From Pollenia angustigena (taxonomy: Eukaryota; Arthropoda; Insecta; Diptera; Polleniidae): a DNA stretch of 64,000 nt. Within the stretch, counting starts at the first letter, position 1. The number at the start of each line of letters is the position of its first letter. Shown piece after piece: positions 42,173 to 52,960 of the stretch. The position numbers and the translations under genes are program-made. The stretch covers positions 98,790,151 to 98,854,150 of the forward strand of contig OV884060.1 in the NCBI GenBank assembly GCA_930367215.1, given 5' to 3'. A model generated the notes under the pieces. That model had not been told where the DNA came from. It ran no database searches and worked only from the letters and a program-made list of their open reading frames with translations.

Positions 42173-44821
42173 TTACTCCTCCGAATCCTCGCATAACTTG
42201 CAGAAGTCCGGTATGGCGTTGTCCCATCTGCCCGCAAAAGCCCTGACAGGACAATGACCCGTCAAGAACCCTATAAGTGTTCTTAGACTACCCCTATCCA
42301 ATCCCAGTAGAACCCTGGTTTCCCCCGCGTCCAATCTGGGCCATACTGCCCTAGACACCCTTCAATCTATCTGTCCCTCCAGGATCGGTCAACGCCATCA
42401 CGGAATTTCTCCCGTGTCATCCCATAGTAGTAACATAGGGGGGCTTTACCCCCTGTCCCTTACCACTAAGTCGAGACTCGAACCCCCTCTCGCGAGTTCG
42501 TCCGCCACCTCATTCCCATCAACCATGCAGTGTCCTGGTACCCAACACAGCCTCACGTTGAATGCCCCCATGAGTTCCCTAAGAGCGTTTCTACACCACG
42601 CGACCAGGCATGATCGCACCGTATAGTTCTTCAATGCCCGAAGCGCCGCCTGACTATCGACGTAAATTGTCACCTCAGATCCATCCACGATGTGATCCAG
42701 TATCACCTCCTACGCCCTCCAGATCGCTAGGATCTCAACCTGGAAGACACTGCACTCATCAGGGAGTCTGAAAGACCTTTTTACCTCGGTGTCCGCGATA
42801 TATACACCGGCACCAGTGCCGGCTTCCATCTTGGATCCATCCGTTAATACTGCCCACCCCTCAAACAGTTTATTTGATCCACTCCAGATTTCCCTATCCG
42901 GGAATTCCACCGGTGGTGTAACACCGAAGTCCAGAGTCGTAGTCCTATGATCCGAAATTCTCTCAAGAATAGTACTCCGATCAAGCAGACCCACCTCGTA
43001 CAAGATTCTCGTGTGATCATTCCGCCTAGGTCTAACTAAGGAAGACTGGTAAAGTCTAAGTAAGTTCCTAGCAGCCACACTCCTCACATAATGCTCGATA
43101 GGGGATAGATGTAGTAGGATGTCCAGCGCTGCCTGTGGAGTGCTGCTCCTTGCACCCGTGATGCACTCCTTTGAACCTTGCTAAGCATCTTCCTATAGCT
43201 ATCCACACTCAACGCGCCCCACCAAACAGTGCACCCATAGGTAGGTATAGGCCTAACCACCGATGTGTAAATCCAATTCACCATATCAGGCCTCAGACCC
43301 CAGTTCTTACCAATGGAATTCCTGCATGTGTAGTAGGCATTGAGTCCCCTTCTCATCCTCTCCTGAGTATTTCTCTTCCAAGGCAGTTTGCAGTCCAGAA
43401 AGTTACCCAAGTATTTTGCACCGTCCGATAGAGGCAACTCGACACCATCTAACACTGGCCCCTAAATCCCTCTATCCTGTACCTTCTGGCTAATAGCACC
43501 AGCTCAGTCTTCACAGGGTTAACACACAGCCCCCTGTCCTTTGCCCATGCCGAGAGTTCGCCCAACATCACCTGCATAATTTCCCCGATCGTGGACAGAA
43601 ATGTTCCCTTGACCAGCAGAACTATGTCATCCGCATAGGCAACAACTTTCCTGCCCATGGAATCAAATGATCTGAGAATCCCGTTGACCGCAAGCTACCA
43701 CAGTAGAGGCGATAGAACCCCCCCCTGTGGTGTCCCCCTGGTAACCCTCCTCCTTATCACCTGATCCCCAAGGCTCGAGTTTATAATCCTACTGCTAAGC
43801 ATGCAGACTATCCACTCCACCAGAAAGTCCTTAACTACCAGCTCCATCAATGAATCTCTAATCGCCTCAATCCTAATGTTATTAAGGGCTCCGTGCTCAA
43901 TACAACCCACCACCTCATGTAACGCACTCTCAACAGATTTACCCTTCAGGTAGGCGTGTTCAGGGTATGAAAATCACACTGACTCTCTCCACCCCATAAG
44001 CAAATACCTCCTACTGAGGCATTTCCTGAATATATCCACCAGCAGAAATGATGCATCCCCGCCCACGCCATTTTCTCGACGAAAGCGGAAGTATGATCCG
44101 ATGTCATGGACATGACGTTCCACTGACCGTCTGCCATACCACCGGTTTCCCTGCAACCGGGAAAGTGCGTCTCTATAAGTAAGGTTAGGGTCTCAGAGCT
44201 AGACTCAGTCCATGAGCCGTCATTCCTTTGGATGTAACCCAGGGCCTTAGGGTGCTTAGATTAAATCCGTCGGAATCTTGACAACTCGTTGACATTATCG
44301 ATGGACGCACAAAATTGCATCCATGATAATCGCTTTGCTCTTTTCAGATCCGCATTATACCTGTTGAACTGCACCCTGTGATTGTTCCAATCATCTGGTG
44401 CTCTCGTAAGCTTGGCCCTATTAAACAGTCTCCTCACCGTAGACCTTTGAACATGAGGTTCCCTGGTTCACCATTTAGGCTGTTTTCGCCTATCCGGAAA
44501 CGTTATCGGGCAGGACTGCTCATAGCTTTCCCTTAGAAGATGAGTGAACCTGTTCACCACCCCCTCCAGATCAGTCGGCAGCAAGTCGCACAAGGCCTGT
44601 TGCGCCAACCCAGTTCGGACCCCTTCCTTGAAGGAGTCCCATTTTGTCCCCCTCGGGTTCCTGAACGGAGCAGCCCTAGGTAGGTCAAAATTCAGTGTGA
44701 AGGTAATACGACTATGGTCTGAAAAAGTACAGTCCGTTGCCACCCTCCAATCAACAACAATTTGCTCGTCCCGGTTTACTAATGTCAGATCTATCACTGC
44801 CTGCCTATCTTTATTTCTGAA
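42173..44821 (-). pseudogene. LINE D ORF2, 3' part: endonuclease end, reverse transcriptase, RNase H
   Basis: On the minus strand: FRNKDRQAVIDLTLVN and CTFSDHSRITF complete the endonuclease (44821-44468). Reverse transcriptase fragments include TPQGGVLSPLLW (43695) and VVAYADDIVLLVKGT (43650). The RNase H domain is unusually readable: LTDGSKMEAGTGAGVYI (42860), FQVEILAIWRA, IYVDSQAALRAL, and WVPGHCMVDGNEVADELARG (42540), giving its Asp, Glu, Asp, Asp set. Frames change repeatedly. RNase H would remove RNA from the cDNA hybrid. Confidence 0.8.
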
Positions 44822-45099
44822 CGTCGCACAGTGGGAAATTTTACGAGAAGGCGGTCAAAATTCCAAAACTTTTGACTGGATCGGTATTTTTTTATGCGAT
44901 TTTGCTCGATAGGTGCGATGTTAGGCTTTAATTTTCGCTATAAAACGTAAAATTCGATTGATAGGAGCAGAAGTTATGGGGAGATCAAAATACATTTTCA
45001 TTTTTTGTTGAGTTTCGCTGTAAAAGTTGAATATTTCAAATATGATTTTTTTATAATTTATCATTATTTCTCTGGTATTTTACAACTGATACTTATTTT

Positions 45100-47326
45100 T
45101 TTATTGTCGAACTTAGATCCTGTCAGAAAATGCCAATATTTAGCCCCTGTAAATTTTTTAGTCCCAATATTCACAGGGGCCAAAGGTTGGTTTTTTTGGG
45201 ACGAGACGAGTTGTTATAAGGATAAAACTGAAAAGGAATATTTTGAAAAATGCCCAAATAGCATTCTTGGCTTTCGATAACATTTTAGGTAATTCAACTT
45301 TTATTTTTGGTTTGAGATGTATGTGTATTTTATTTTTATATATTAATACAAATATATCCTCTAATTCGATTGAGGTGGAAATGGAAATCACATTTTTGTC
45401 GAATACTGGACATATATGGATCTGATGTGCACAACAAAATAGTAATAAGATCTTCATTAGTACAACATCTGGACATTTTTCTTGTGTTATGCTCGCGGAA
45501 GAATCTGTAGTCTTTGTTCCTTTTTTCTTGCGCTTCTTCAGATAGATCTCCAATTGGTAGCATATTGTGTTGAACTATTTGTTCCCCATGGTATAAAATT
45601 TTATGAACTGTGGTTGGCATATGTCTCTAAGAGCATTTTTTGTTATAAAGAATTGCTGTTTCATTTGCATACTGGCCAAATTTTTTTGCATTTATCTTTC
45701 TGCTACATGATATAACTTTTAAAATGATCTGGAATCGTCTTATTAATTTAAAATGTACTCCTGTGATAGATGCTGCAGTTTCTGGATCGGAAAAGAATCT
45801 CCTTGCAGTGTTTCCATCATTTGAATTTCCTTCTCCTTGTTTTGGCTGATCAATTATAAGGACTTGGAGAAGGTTTTTTTTTTGAATTTGTTTTTTTGTT
45901 AGCTTCCTTTTTTCCTTTTCTTTGTTTTTTCTCACTGTTTCGCCTAACGGGCCAAATTCCAAACCATAGCCCAATTTAAGAATATGCTCCCTAAAACGAA
46001 TTCTGGTATGAAGAGGGGACATTTGGAATGTTCGTATGCTTCATTGAAACTATTGTCTTGTGATGGGGGTTGGCTTAATTGACTTGATGTCTTTTAGCAT
46101 ATGGTACAGCTTGACGAAGACTTTGTTTCGATTAATGCTTGTGCAACTTTTCCATCGATCATTGTAAGGAACATTTGAAAATTAATTTCAATGCATTGGT
46201 CATCAAATTTAAATAATGCCGGTTGAAGTTTTTTAATTTGATCTTTTATTTTTCGAACTTCTTCAGTTATGACATCTTTAGTTTCCTTTTTGTAAACAAA
46301 CTTTATTGGTTTGCAATACTTTGTTGAAGAGGGAATTTCATTTTTCCATACATCCATTTCTGTAACTCTTCTGGCTGACGGCTCTAAGCCAATATAAGTT
46401 TTTCTTTAACGTAATGGAACTAAAGATACCATGAATAAGTTAGCTTCAGATGAGTTTTCTGAATTACATTGCTTGTATTGTTTCTGACCAGAGCTTCCAT
46501 CACATCCCCATTTAGAAAATAAAGTGATGCTGCAATTTTTAAGTTTTTTTAAACAGTCAGCATCAAGTGTATTTAATAATCCTTCTGCAGTGTGTTTGAG
46601 AAGAGCCTACAATTTTACTTCTGCTGAACTTGAAGTTACAATAATAGCCGTTTGTGAAGGTAAGCACTCTTTTTTGACAGAAACTAAATCTCGATATGCT
46701 GGAAAGATTCCACAATTTTTTTCATTGGTTCGCTTTCGCAGTTCTATATACTGATTTTTTGTCAGTTTTTAATCCAAAAATAATGCAAATGCTTCTTCTG
46801 GAGTAAATTTCATTTCTTCAGTTGGTGTAGGCATACTTTTTAAAATCCTCTTTGTGCGTTTAGGGCTCGCTTCCACTATTTTTTCAATTATTGCAATTTT
46901 TGTTTTCTTATTTTGCGTTGGTTGAATTTGATGCAGAAATGAATCCCTTAGCATACTATGAGAAATTTCTTCATTAATATTTGCAAACTTGCGTCTTCGT
47001 GATCTTTCACTGCAATTGTCAATTTGTTTTGCGGGCCGACCCACTTTTCCAGTTTCCTTAGCGGTTATTGACAGCTTCTTAAAAATCGGATCATTTGTTA
47101 GCCATTTTTCGTTGCGTAAGTAAAACTTTTTCTTGTTTCTAGAACATTTAAGGTACCGTTTTCTTAATGTAAATGAAAAATTTTTAATTTTTATCTTATG
47201 TATTTTGATTTCTTGTTCGTTGCATAATTTAAAGAATGGATTATTCATTATGTGTAACACAAAATCTTTTTCATCTTTCTGTTGAAAATATATATCTGCG
47301 AGAACTTTATAACTGAACTTAGCCAT
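45100..47326 (-). pseudogene. Transib transposase, degenerate
   Basis: The N-terminus opens at 47326 (MAKFSYKVLADIYFQQKDEK) for 185 residues including basic GKVGRPAKQ, then a TAA at 46769. The same frame continues with further stops through SKWGCDGSSGQKQYKQ (about 46505), the block expected around the first catalytic Asp, then LTMIDGKVAQALIETKSS plus SCTIC (about 46100), expected around the second Asp. A frame change near 46060 leads to FREHILKLGYGLEFGP and then HKILYHGEQIVQHNMLPIGD with LSEEAQEKRNKDYRFFREH (45600-45500), another Transib/RAG1-type block. The catalytic Glu could not be placed with confidence. Transib transposases are the recognised relatives of the RAG1 core; this copy is inactive. 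Confidence 0.8.
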
Positions 47327-47637
47327 TGTTTAAACAATAATGAAGGTAAAATTATGAATGCATGCATTTTTATACTCTTGATAGAAGTTTTTTTAAATGA
47401 TCTTTTGGTACCACTTCTTTGAAACATAAAAACCCTTTTTTAAATACAAATTTAATCTTTTATTAGCATTTCTTTGAAACATAAAAACCCCTGTTTTCAC
47501 ACTTTTTAAAAGGATAACATACCAGGTAATGTAGGTAATTTTCATGTAAAATATAACTGCGTGCTGGTTTTTTTTACCATTTACCTGTTCTTCCATTTTT
47601 TTAAATTAAGTGGCAATTTTCAGGTAATTCAACTATG

Positions 47638-49855
47638 TTTTTTTTTTTTTTTTTTTTTTACTGTTAAGACCAGCACTCAGGGGATGACCCCTACTAATGC
47701 ATTGCATTGTGTTGGAACTAGGAAAATAGGTTGTGGGAAGGAGGATAGAGGGAGTAGTGTTTGTGAACATTCGATTTGAACTTAATCGTGTTGTAAGTGA
47801 GAGGGAAGACTTCTGCAGGAAGGTTATTCCACATACGAACTGTGCGGGAAAAAAATGAATTCTCTCTGTAATGCGTTGTACGATTCACCTGCCAATCGAC
47901 CACATAAGGATGGGCTCTTGAGGAAAAACGTGTATTACGAACAAACGTACGGGTTTCGGGAACCAGATCCCTAATTTCGTCAGAACACATCCCATTGTAG
48001 TAACGATAAAACAGACAAATACAACCCACATTGCGACGGTGCTCGAGGGAGTCAATAGAATTGGATACCCTAATGTCACCAATGAGAACCTTCGCCCTCT
48101 CCTGCACGCTGTCGAGAAGCTCCAAAATAGACCTTGAAGCACCGGCCCACACATGAGAGTTGTATTCCATACGCGGTCGGATATAGGTGGTATAAATAGT
48201 AAGGAGATCAGATGGAGTGAAGTATATCTTACACCGTCTTAGAAATCCGAGGCACTTGAATGCTACTTTCGACACCTTGAATATATGTTCTGTCCGTCGG
48301 ACATCACATTGTATCCTCATGCCCAGAACATCGAGAGATTCTGATTCCTCAATAATTATACCACCCATATATACAGATGAGGCACCTTGATTAGTCGCGC
48401 GTTTATGCGTCAGCACGCAACATTGGGTTTTTCGGGCATTAAAATCGACCCTATTCGCACGACCCCATTCCGAGATTATGTCAAGGTCTCGGCCAAGCGT
48501 ATCATTCATATTCTGCCTCATAGCAGCGACATCGGATACGCTTGGTCGACATTCGAATGAGAACGAGTTGCAAAGGTTGCTGTCATCTGCAAAAGAGTAG
48601 ATAGGATTGTAAGTTTGACAAAGGAGGTCGTTTAGAATGATAAGAAATAGAGTAGGAGAAAGAACGGAGCCTTGCGGCACCCCTGAATGAATCTTGAACT
48701 CGTCTGACGAAATCCCATCTATAACAACTCGTATAGTGCGATCTCTGAGAAAACTCGATATAAATCGAGAGAAATTATCACCGACACCAAATGCAGCAAG
48801 TTTTGACAAGAGTGCACCATGCCAGACTCTGTCAAACGCCTTAGAAATATCCAAAGCAATTACCTTACTTTCGCCAAAATGGTGAATGGAATGGCACCAT
48901 TTTTCCGATAACAGAGCTAGTAAGTCTCCAGTAGAGCGACCTCTACGAAAGCCATACTGGCGGTCGCTTAGTAGGTAGTTTGATTCTAAATATTTGACAA
49001 GATGGTAATTTACCATACTCTCCATAACTTTGGAAAGTGCCGAACAAATTGCAATTGGGCGGTAATTTTCAGGGTTATTACCGGTTCCCTTTTTAGGAAT
49101 TGGCGTTACATTAGCAACTTTCCAGCAGACTGGAAATTCCGCGGCACGGTATAAAGTGCTGAAAAGATTTGCTAAGGGACGAGCTAGCGTTGACGAGCAC
49201 TGCTTCAAGACCAGTGCAGGTATACCATCTGGCCCAGGAGACTTGTTTATGTCGAGATCCGCAAGAACCCTTTTAACAGCTCGACCCCGAAAAAATATTC
49301 TAGGCATTGTTACGAATACTTTTTCGAGTTCGGGTAGTGGTTGATTGCTATCTGGTAGGTAAGAATTATTAGCAAATAATTCGGCAAAACAATTAGCCTT
49401 ATCAACCGGGTCCGTGAATGATCGGCCATCCTTTAAAAGAGTTGGTATTGAAGAACTAGCATTAACCCTTACTCTTTTAACGAATGACCAGAAGCTTTTA
49501 CTACCCCGGGGAGCAGCAAGAACTTCAGCACGAAGACGTTGCTCGTGAAGAGTTTTTTCCCGTCTAAGTACTTTGGCACACGAAAACCTTGCCATTTTGC
49601 GTAGCAGTTCAGTATCAACGTTTTTATTTTTACGCCAATTTCTGAATGCTTCCTCTCTGGATCTGACTGCTGATTTGTACGACTGATTAAACCAAGATTT
49701 GGATCGAGGTTTATTCGAAGCTTTTTTAACTGGGATGAAGATTTTCATTCCCAGCATTATTACGTTTTCAACCATTTTCGCCATGGCATTGACGTCATTG
49801 TCCAGGAAACAGAGTTTCCAATTGAAATGCCTTATGTTTAACCTTTTAACTTACT
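47638..49855 (-). mobile_element. LINE C: 5'-truncated non-LTR retrotransposon inside Transib
   Basis: On the minus strand it ends in a poly-A tail (T-run 47638-47659 on +). The 5' limit near 49855 is where coding similarity stops; the endonuclease is absent, so it is 5'-truncated. No TSD was found by eye. It carries one long intact frame. Confidence 0.75.
47718..49784 (-). CDS. LINE C ORF2 fragment: reverse transcriptase (open, 5'-truncated)
   Basis: 688 codons from an internal ATG; the frame extends upstream (VKRLNIRHFNWKLCFLDNDV) to about 49850, showing it is a truncated ORF2 without endonuclease. Reverse transcriptase motifs: SPGPDGIPALVLK, TPIPKKGTGNNPENYRPIAI, YGFRRGRSTGDLL, ALDISKAFDRVWH, SGVPQGSVLSPTLF and the active site YSFADDSNLC. 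The C-terminus ends with the RMWNNLPAEVFP motif. It has no internal stops, so the insertion is young relative to its Transib host. It resembles jockey-superfamily elements annotated in insects; the clade is not certain. Confidence 0.8.
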   Translation of the reverse strand: MAKMVENVIMLGMKIFIPVKKASNKPRSKSWFNQSYKSAVRSREEAFRNWRKNKNVDTELLRKMARFSCAKVLRREKTLHEQRLRAEVLAAPRGSKSFWSFVKRVRVNASSSIPTLLKDGRSFTDPVDKANCFAELFANNSYLPDSNQPLPELEKVFVTMPRIFFRGRAVKRVLADLDINKSPGPDGIPALVLKQCSSTLARPLANLFSTLYRAAEFPVCWKVANVTPIPKKGTGNNPENYRPIAICSALSKVMESMVNYHLVKYLESNYLLSDRQYGFRRGRSTGDLLALLSEKWCHSIHHFGESKVIALDISKAFDRVWHGALLSKLAAFGVGDNFSRFISSFLRDRTIRVVIDGISSDEFKIHSGVPQGSVLSPTLFLIILNDLLCQTYNPIYSFADDSNLCNSFSFECRPSVSDVAAMRQNMNDTLGRDLDIISEWGRANRVDFNARKTQCCVLTHKRATNQGASSVYMGGIIIEESESLDVLGMRIQCDVRRTEHIFKVSKVAFKCLGFLRRCKIYFTPSDLLTIYTTYIRPRMEYNSHVWAGASRSILELLDSVQERAKVLIGDIRVSNSIDSLEHRRNVGCICLFYRYYNGMCSDEIRDLVPETRTFVRNTRFSSRAHPYVVDWQVNRTTHYRENSFFSRTVRMWNNLPAEVFPLTYNTIKFKSNVHKHYSLYPPSHNLFS

Positions 49856-50619
49856 CAGAAATCTAACGTGTTAGTCTATTTATGTCGCCTATTCGTTTTG
49901 CAGCATCCGTTAACCCACAATAAGTTCATAACAATGGCAATACCTTTACCTTCTCCAAATTAATTGATAACCTGACGTGCTAGATAATTTATGTGGCCTG
50001 AACTGCTTCATTTGTCGAAAATTCTTTAAGATTCATCTTCTTTAATTTCAGTAATGTTTCCTTGCAGGACTTATTTTTTGAACCGAATATCTTACCTTGG
50101 GTCACAGAAATTGCTGTAGTTCGCAAGGCCGTATCCAGACGTGTGTACAATGGGGTATAGAAATGTAGGTTAGATTATGGACTTCAAGAGAGTATGGATT
50201 TTTTTTGACGCGTTTTGACGGGCAGGACTTATGCTCTATAAAGTAGGAAATTCTCGGGAAATTTTGACATTAAAAAAAAATTAAATAGTTCTAGAGGTCG
50301 CAGAGTATAATGCTTTAAACCACGTGTAGCTAATAAAATAAACTAATTCACAAAACTTATTCTGTCAAAAAATCTTAAAAAACAAAAAAGTTATGAGCAT
50401 TTCAACTTAAAAAATTGACTCAGAAATTCAAAACTATAACCAAATATTGAGAAAGTCCATTTCGGACCACCCTGTTCTCAATGAAATAGTTGAAATAGGG
50501 TTGGCATTTTTTGGCTCCCGAGGTTCACTAGTATTTACTTCCACATGAATAAAAAAATTTTAAAATCGGAGAACATAAAAAAAATAATTTTGGCCGCCTT
50601 CTCAAAATATGAACCAGTG
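49856..50619 (-). other. Transib 5' region
   Basis: Sequence between LINE C and the Transib right terminus. Two related blocks (49860-49925 and 49970-50030) share ACGTG-TAG-T-ATTTATGT-GCCT. No coding signal. Confidence 0.5.
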
Positions 50620-51100
50620 CGTCGGCGTGTTACCCATATTACAGATAATAAGATTGTTAGTAGTTATAAAATCAAACATTAACTCACCTCTTTTGTTAAT
50701 ATCGGCACTCCCCTATTGGCTTTGATGAGCATTGGCATCGCAGCCCAATACAAGGATTGCACCTCTCCTCCTTGCATATGCCGTCAGTTGCCGCACCTCT
50801 GTGCCCGGTGGGTCCAACCCCTCGTATGGCATATACACCGAGGCCAGTGTAAGCGTACGCTTCCCTTTGGCCTCTCCATTTATTACGATCAAGTCACCGC
50901 ACCTGAAAGAATGAGATATGAGAAAATTCAATTCATTCCTCGCTAGTATACACGTTCTTACCTTGTCCTCTGTGGACGGGACAAACAGAGTGTATCCCGC
51001 AACCCTTAAACCGCAAACCTTATTTTTTATTTATCCAAGGTTCTTGGATAAGGGCTACGTCCGTCCGAGTGCTGGAGAGGAAGTTCGGCTGAGGCTGTTT
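50620..51100 (-). pseudogene. LINE D ORF2 endonuclease, 5' part
   Basis: On the minus strand: INLHHCKTASAELPL, then in a shifted frame DVALIQEPWINK and GYTLFVPSTEDKVRTC, then FLISHSFRCGDLIVIN, TLASVYMPYEGLDPPG, LVLGCDANAHQSQWGSADI and ICNMGNTPT, where the Transib breaks it. These are the N, E and D/N motifs of an APE-type endonuclease. A one-base indel in an A-run near 51025 and a stop make it dead. Confidence 0.75.
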
Positions 51101-52705
51101 TACAATGGTGCAGGTTTATTTGCACCACTAACATCCTCCTTGGTCCTGTCACGCTTCGGGTACCGAAACCTGACGTAATCTAAACCCCTAACAACCCCCC
51201 CACCTCCTTCAAGAATTCCATGGACTTCCCTGACGGTATTCTCCTTACACACCAGTGAGGTCACTAGCCTCCATTGGTCAGTAAGAAGCCTACTATTTTG
51301 GTTGCCCAATACTGCCAGTATAGTTTCCACCGTGCGTACGGGAGGTGGAATCCATACTGTCACTATGGACCTTATTGGCAAATCGGAGGCTTGTATGACT
51401 TCAAACCTTGCCCCCGAGTTAATGTCGCCGCATTTGCCAATTGTGGTTCTTAAGAATTCCAATGAATTCTTGTTACAACCTTGACTACTTTAACCCAGTC
51501 CGCACCGTTGAAGGATACGTCCTCCTCTTTGCCTTTGAAAACTGCCAGCTCGTCGATAAGCCTAGCCTCTACTAGCTGCCATAGCTCGGCACTGATCCTG
51601 CCATCCGTATCATTCCGATCTATGACAGCCACCTGCAGATGACCCTCCAGGCTCGTACACTTCTTCATTCTTTTATTCGATGAAGAAAGCTGATCTTCCC
51701 CAGATCTGACCCTCTTAATGGTCTCCTTATTTGAGCCATTAGGAGCCTCAGCCGGAGATGTACCAGCCCTCTTCGCTGTGCTCGGTTACTTCGGTACGAC
51801 TGCCCGCGCCTTTTCCCCTAATGACCCCCTTACGAGAGCCACTAGAGGAATCGGACGGAGGATTACCAGCCTTCTTCCCCGTGTTCAGTGCCTTAGCCAC
51901 TTTGCTTCCTTTCTTGGGTATCGCCCCCTTATCCTCCGCAGCTCGTTCCGAAGACATGAGCGCTTTGGTCACCGGGGCAACCACTCCTTTCTCTATCTCT
52001 CCATGGCGGTTGACGACGCCACCGGCCCTGTACTCTTTTGAGTAGTTTCCGGGTCGGCGACCTCATCTACCTGCTTTCTCCAAGGATAGGGCCAACCGAG
52101 CACGGTACTGACAGGGCCGTAAATTCTTTCGAATTTAGCGAAGCTTTGTCGGTGCCTTCTCAGAAGGTGCCTATCCCTCGCGGAGAACGTTGAAGGATCT
52201 CTCTTCGCCATCTTGTCCAGATATGCATGAGAGCTCCTTGTTCCGTTCTGCGCCTTCTCCTCCTTCGTTCGGCTGGAGTTCTTAATATCTCGTGGAGGGG
52301 CACTTGGCCCAACCTCCACGGCGTCCTGCCGAACAAGTTGTGGACAATCTTCTTCCGAGTGTCCCCTCTGATGTCCCCTGGCCTGCAGGCAGGCTCTGCA
52401 GTCTGACTGTGAGCTGATATATCAATATCAAGCTCCGTGTCAGAGAGCAGAGTCAACCTCTCTAACCCTTGAGTAGCCCCGGTTTCACCACAGGAGTCAC
52501 CCGATTGTCCCAGAAGACTATCCACATATAGGTCGGTCAGTACCTGTCTCTCCTGCTCTATTATGTTCTCATGAACAGTCAAGAGGGTACTCTCCGACTC
52601 AGAGACCGTGACATCCGACTGACCCTGGTCAATCTCGTCCGTCGTGTTCTCGTTATTTGTTATGTTTGTTTTTGTTTTTAAAAAGGGTTTCATTTTTGTT
52701 CCCAC
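51100..52705 (-). pseudogene. LINE D ORF1 (DUF4780-like)
   Basis: On the minus strand it starts MGTKMKPFLKTKTNITNNEN at 52705; the first part is acidic and Ser/Thr-rich, then Arg-rich (ERRRRRRRTEQ). Later frames contain LQVAVIDRNDTDGRISAELW (51640-51580) and LTDQWRLVTSLVCKENTV, which match the DUF4780 domain found in insect LOA-type LINE ORF1 proteins. It ends at DYVRFRYPKRDRTKEDV near 51110. Several frame changes. Likely an RNA-binding partner of ORF2. Confidence 0.65.
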
Positions 52706-52960
52706 GAGTATGCTCGTTCAGACGGACCGTACCACGCAGTGACGGCGTGCGTGGACTAGGCAACTAACATACAACAGCGCTTTGCCCTGACGCTGAGGGG
52801 AGCTGTTAACGACCAGTTTCTTAACGCACTAACTAGCCACACAGGACCTCGGCACTGCTACCAACCACGTTGTCCTTAAAAGTGCATATTTCGCGCCCCA
52901 ACCACTGGTAAAGCCCCCACCTTACAAGGAGCGAACCCGCGGGTTGGCACGCTGGCTCCT

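Larger units (their letters stand above)
44827..50619 (-). mobile_element. Transib DNA transposon (RAG1-related), interrupted by LINE C
   Basis: The left end is CACAGTGGGAAATTTTACG and the complement of the right end CACTGGTTCATATTTTGAG; both continue into GAGAAGGCGG. A 5-bp TSD CGTCG (44822-44826, 50620-50624) flanks it; removing the element and one TSD restores the LINE D reading GNTPT-FRNKD. Established Transib features are a CACWATG-type terminus and a 5-bp CGNCG target. The minus-strand transposase inside has Transib motifs. About 3.6 kb without the nested LINE. Confidence 0.88.
41820..52960 (-). mobile_element. LINE D: LOA/I-type non-LTR retrotransposon with RNase H, split by Transib
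   Basis: Read on the minus strand: 5' leader (about 52960-52706), ORF1 with a DUF4780-like region, ORF2 endonuclease, then the Transib insertion (50619-44827), then the rest of the endonuclease, reverse transcriptase, RNase H and a 3' UTR ending in AACCTAACCTAACCTAAC. Without the insertion it is about 5.3 kb. GC content is clearly higher than its surroundings. Many stops and frameshifts make it dead. DUF4780 plus RNase H points to the LOA clade. Confidence 0.8.

Noticed and set aside
42414..43431. Plus-strand frames across the LOA LINE
   Set aside because: They are antisense shadows of the minus-strand RNase H and reverse transcriptase regions.
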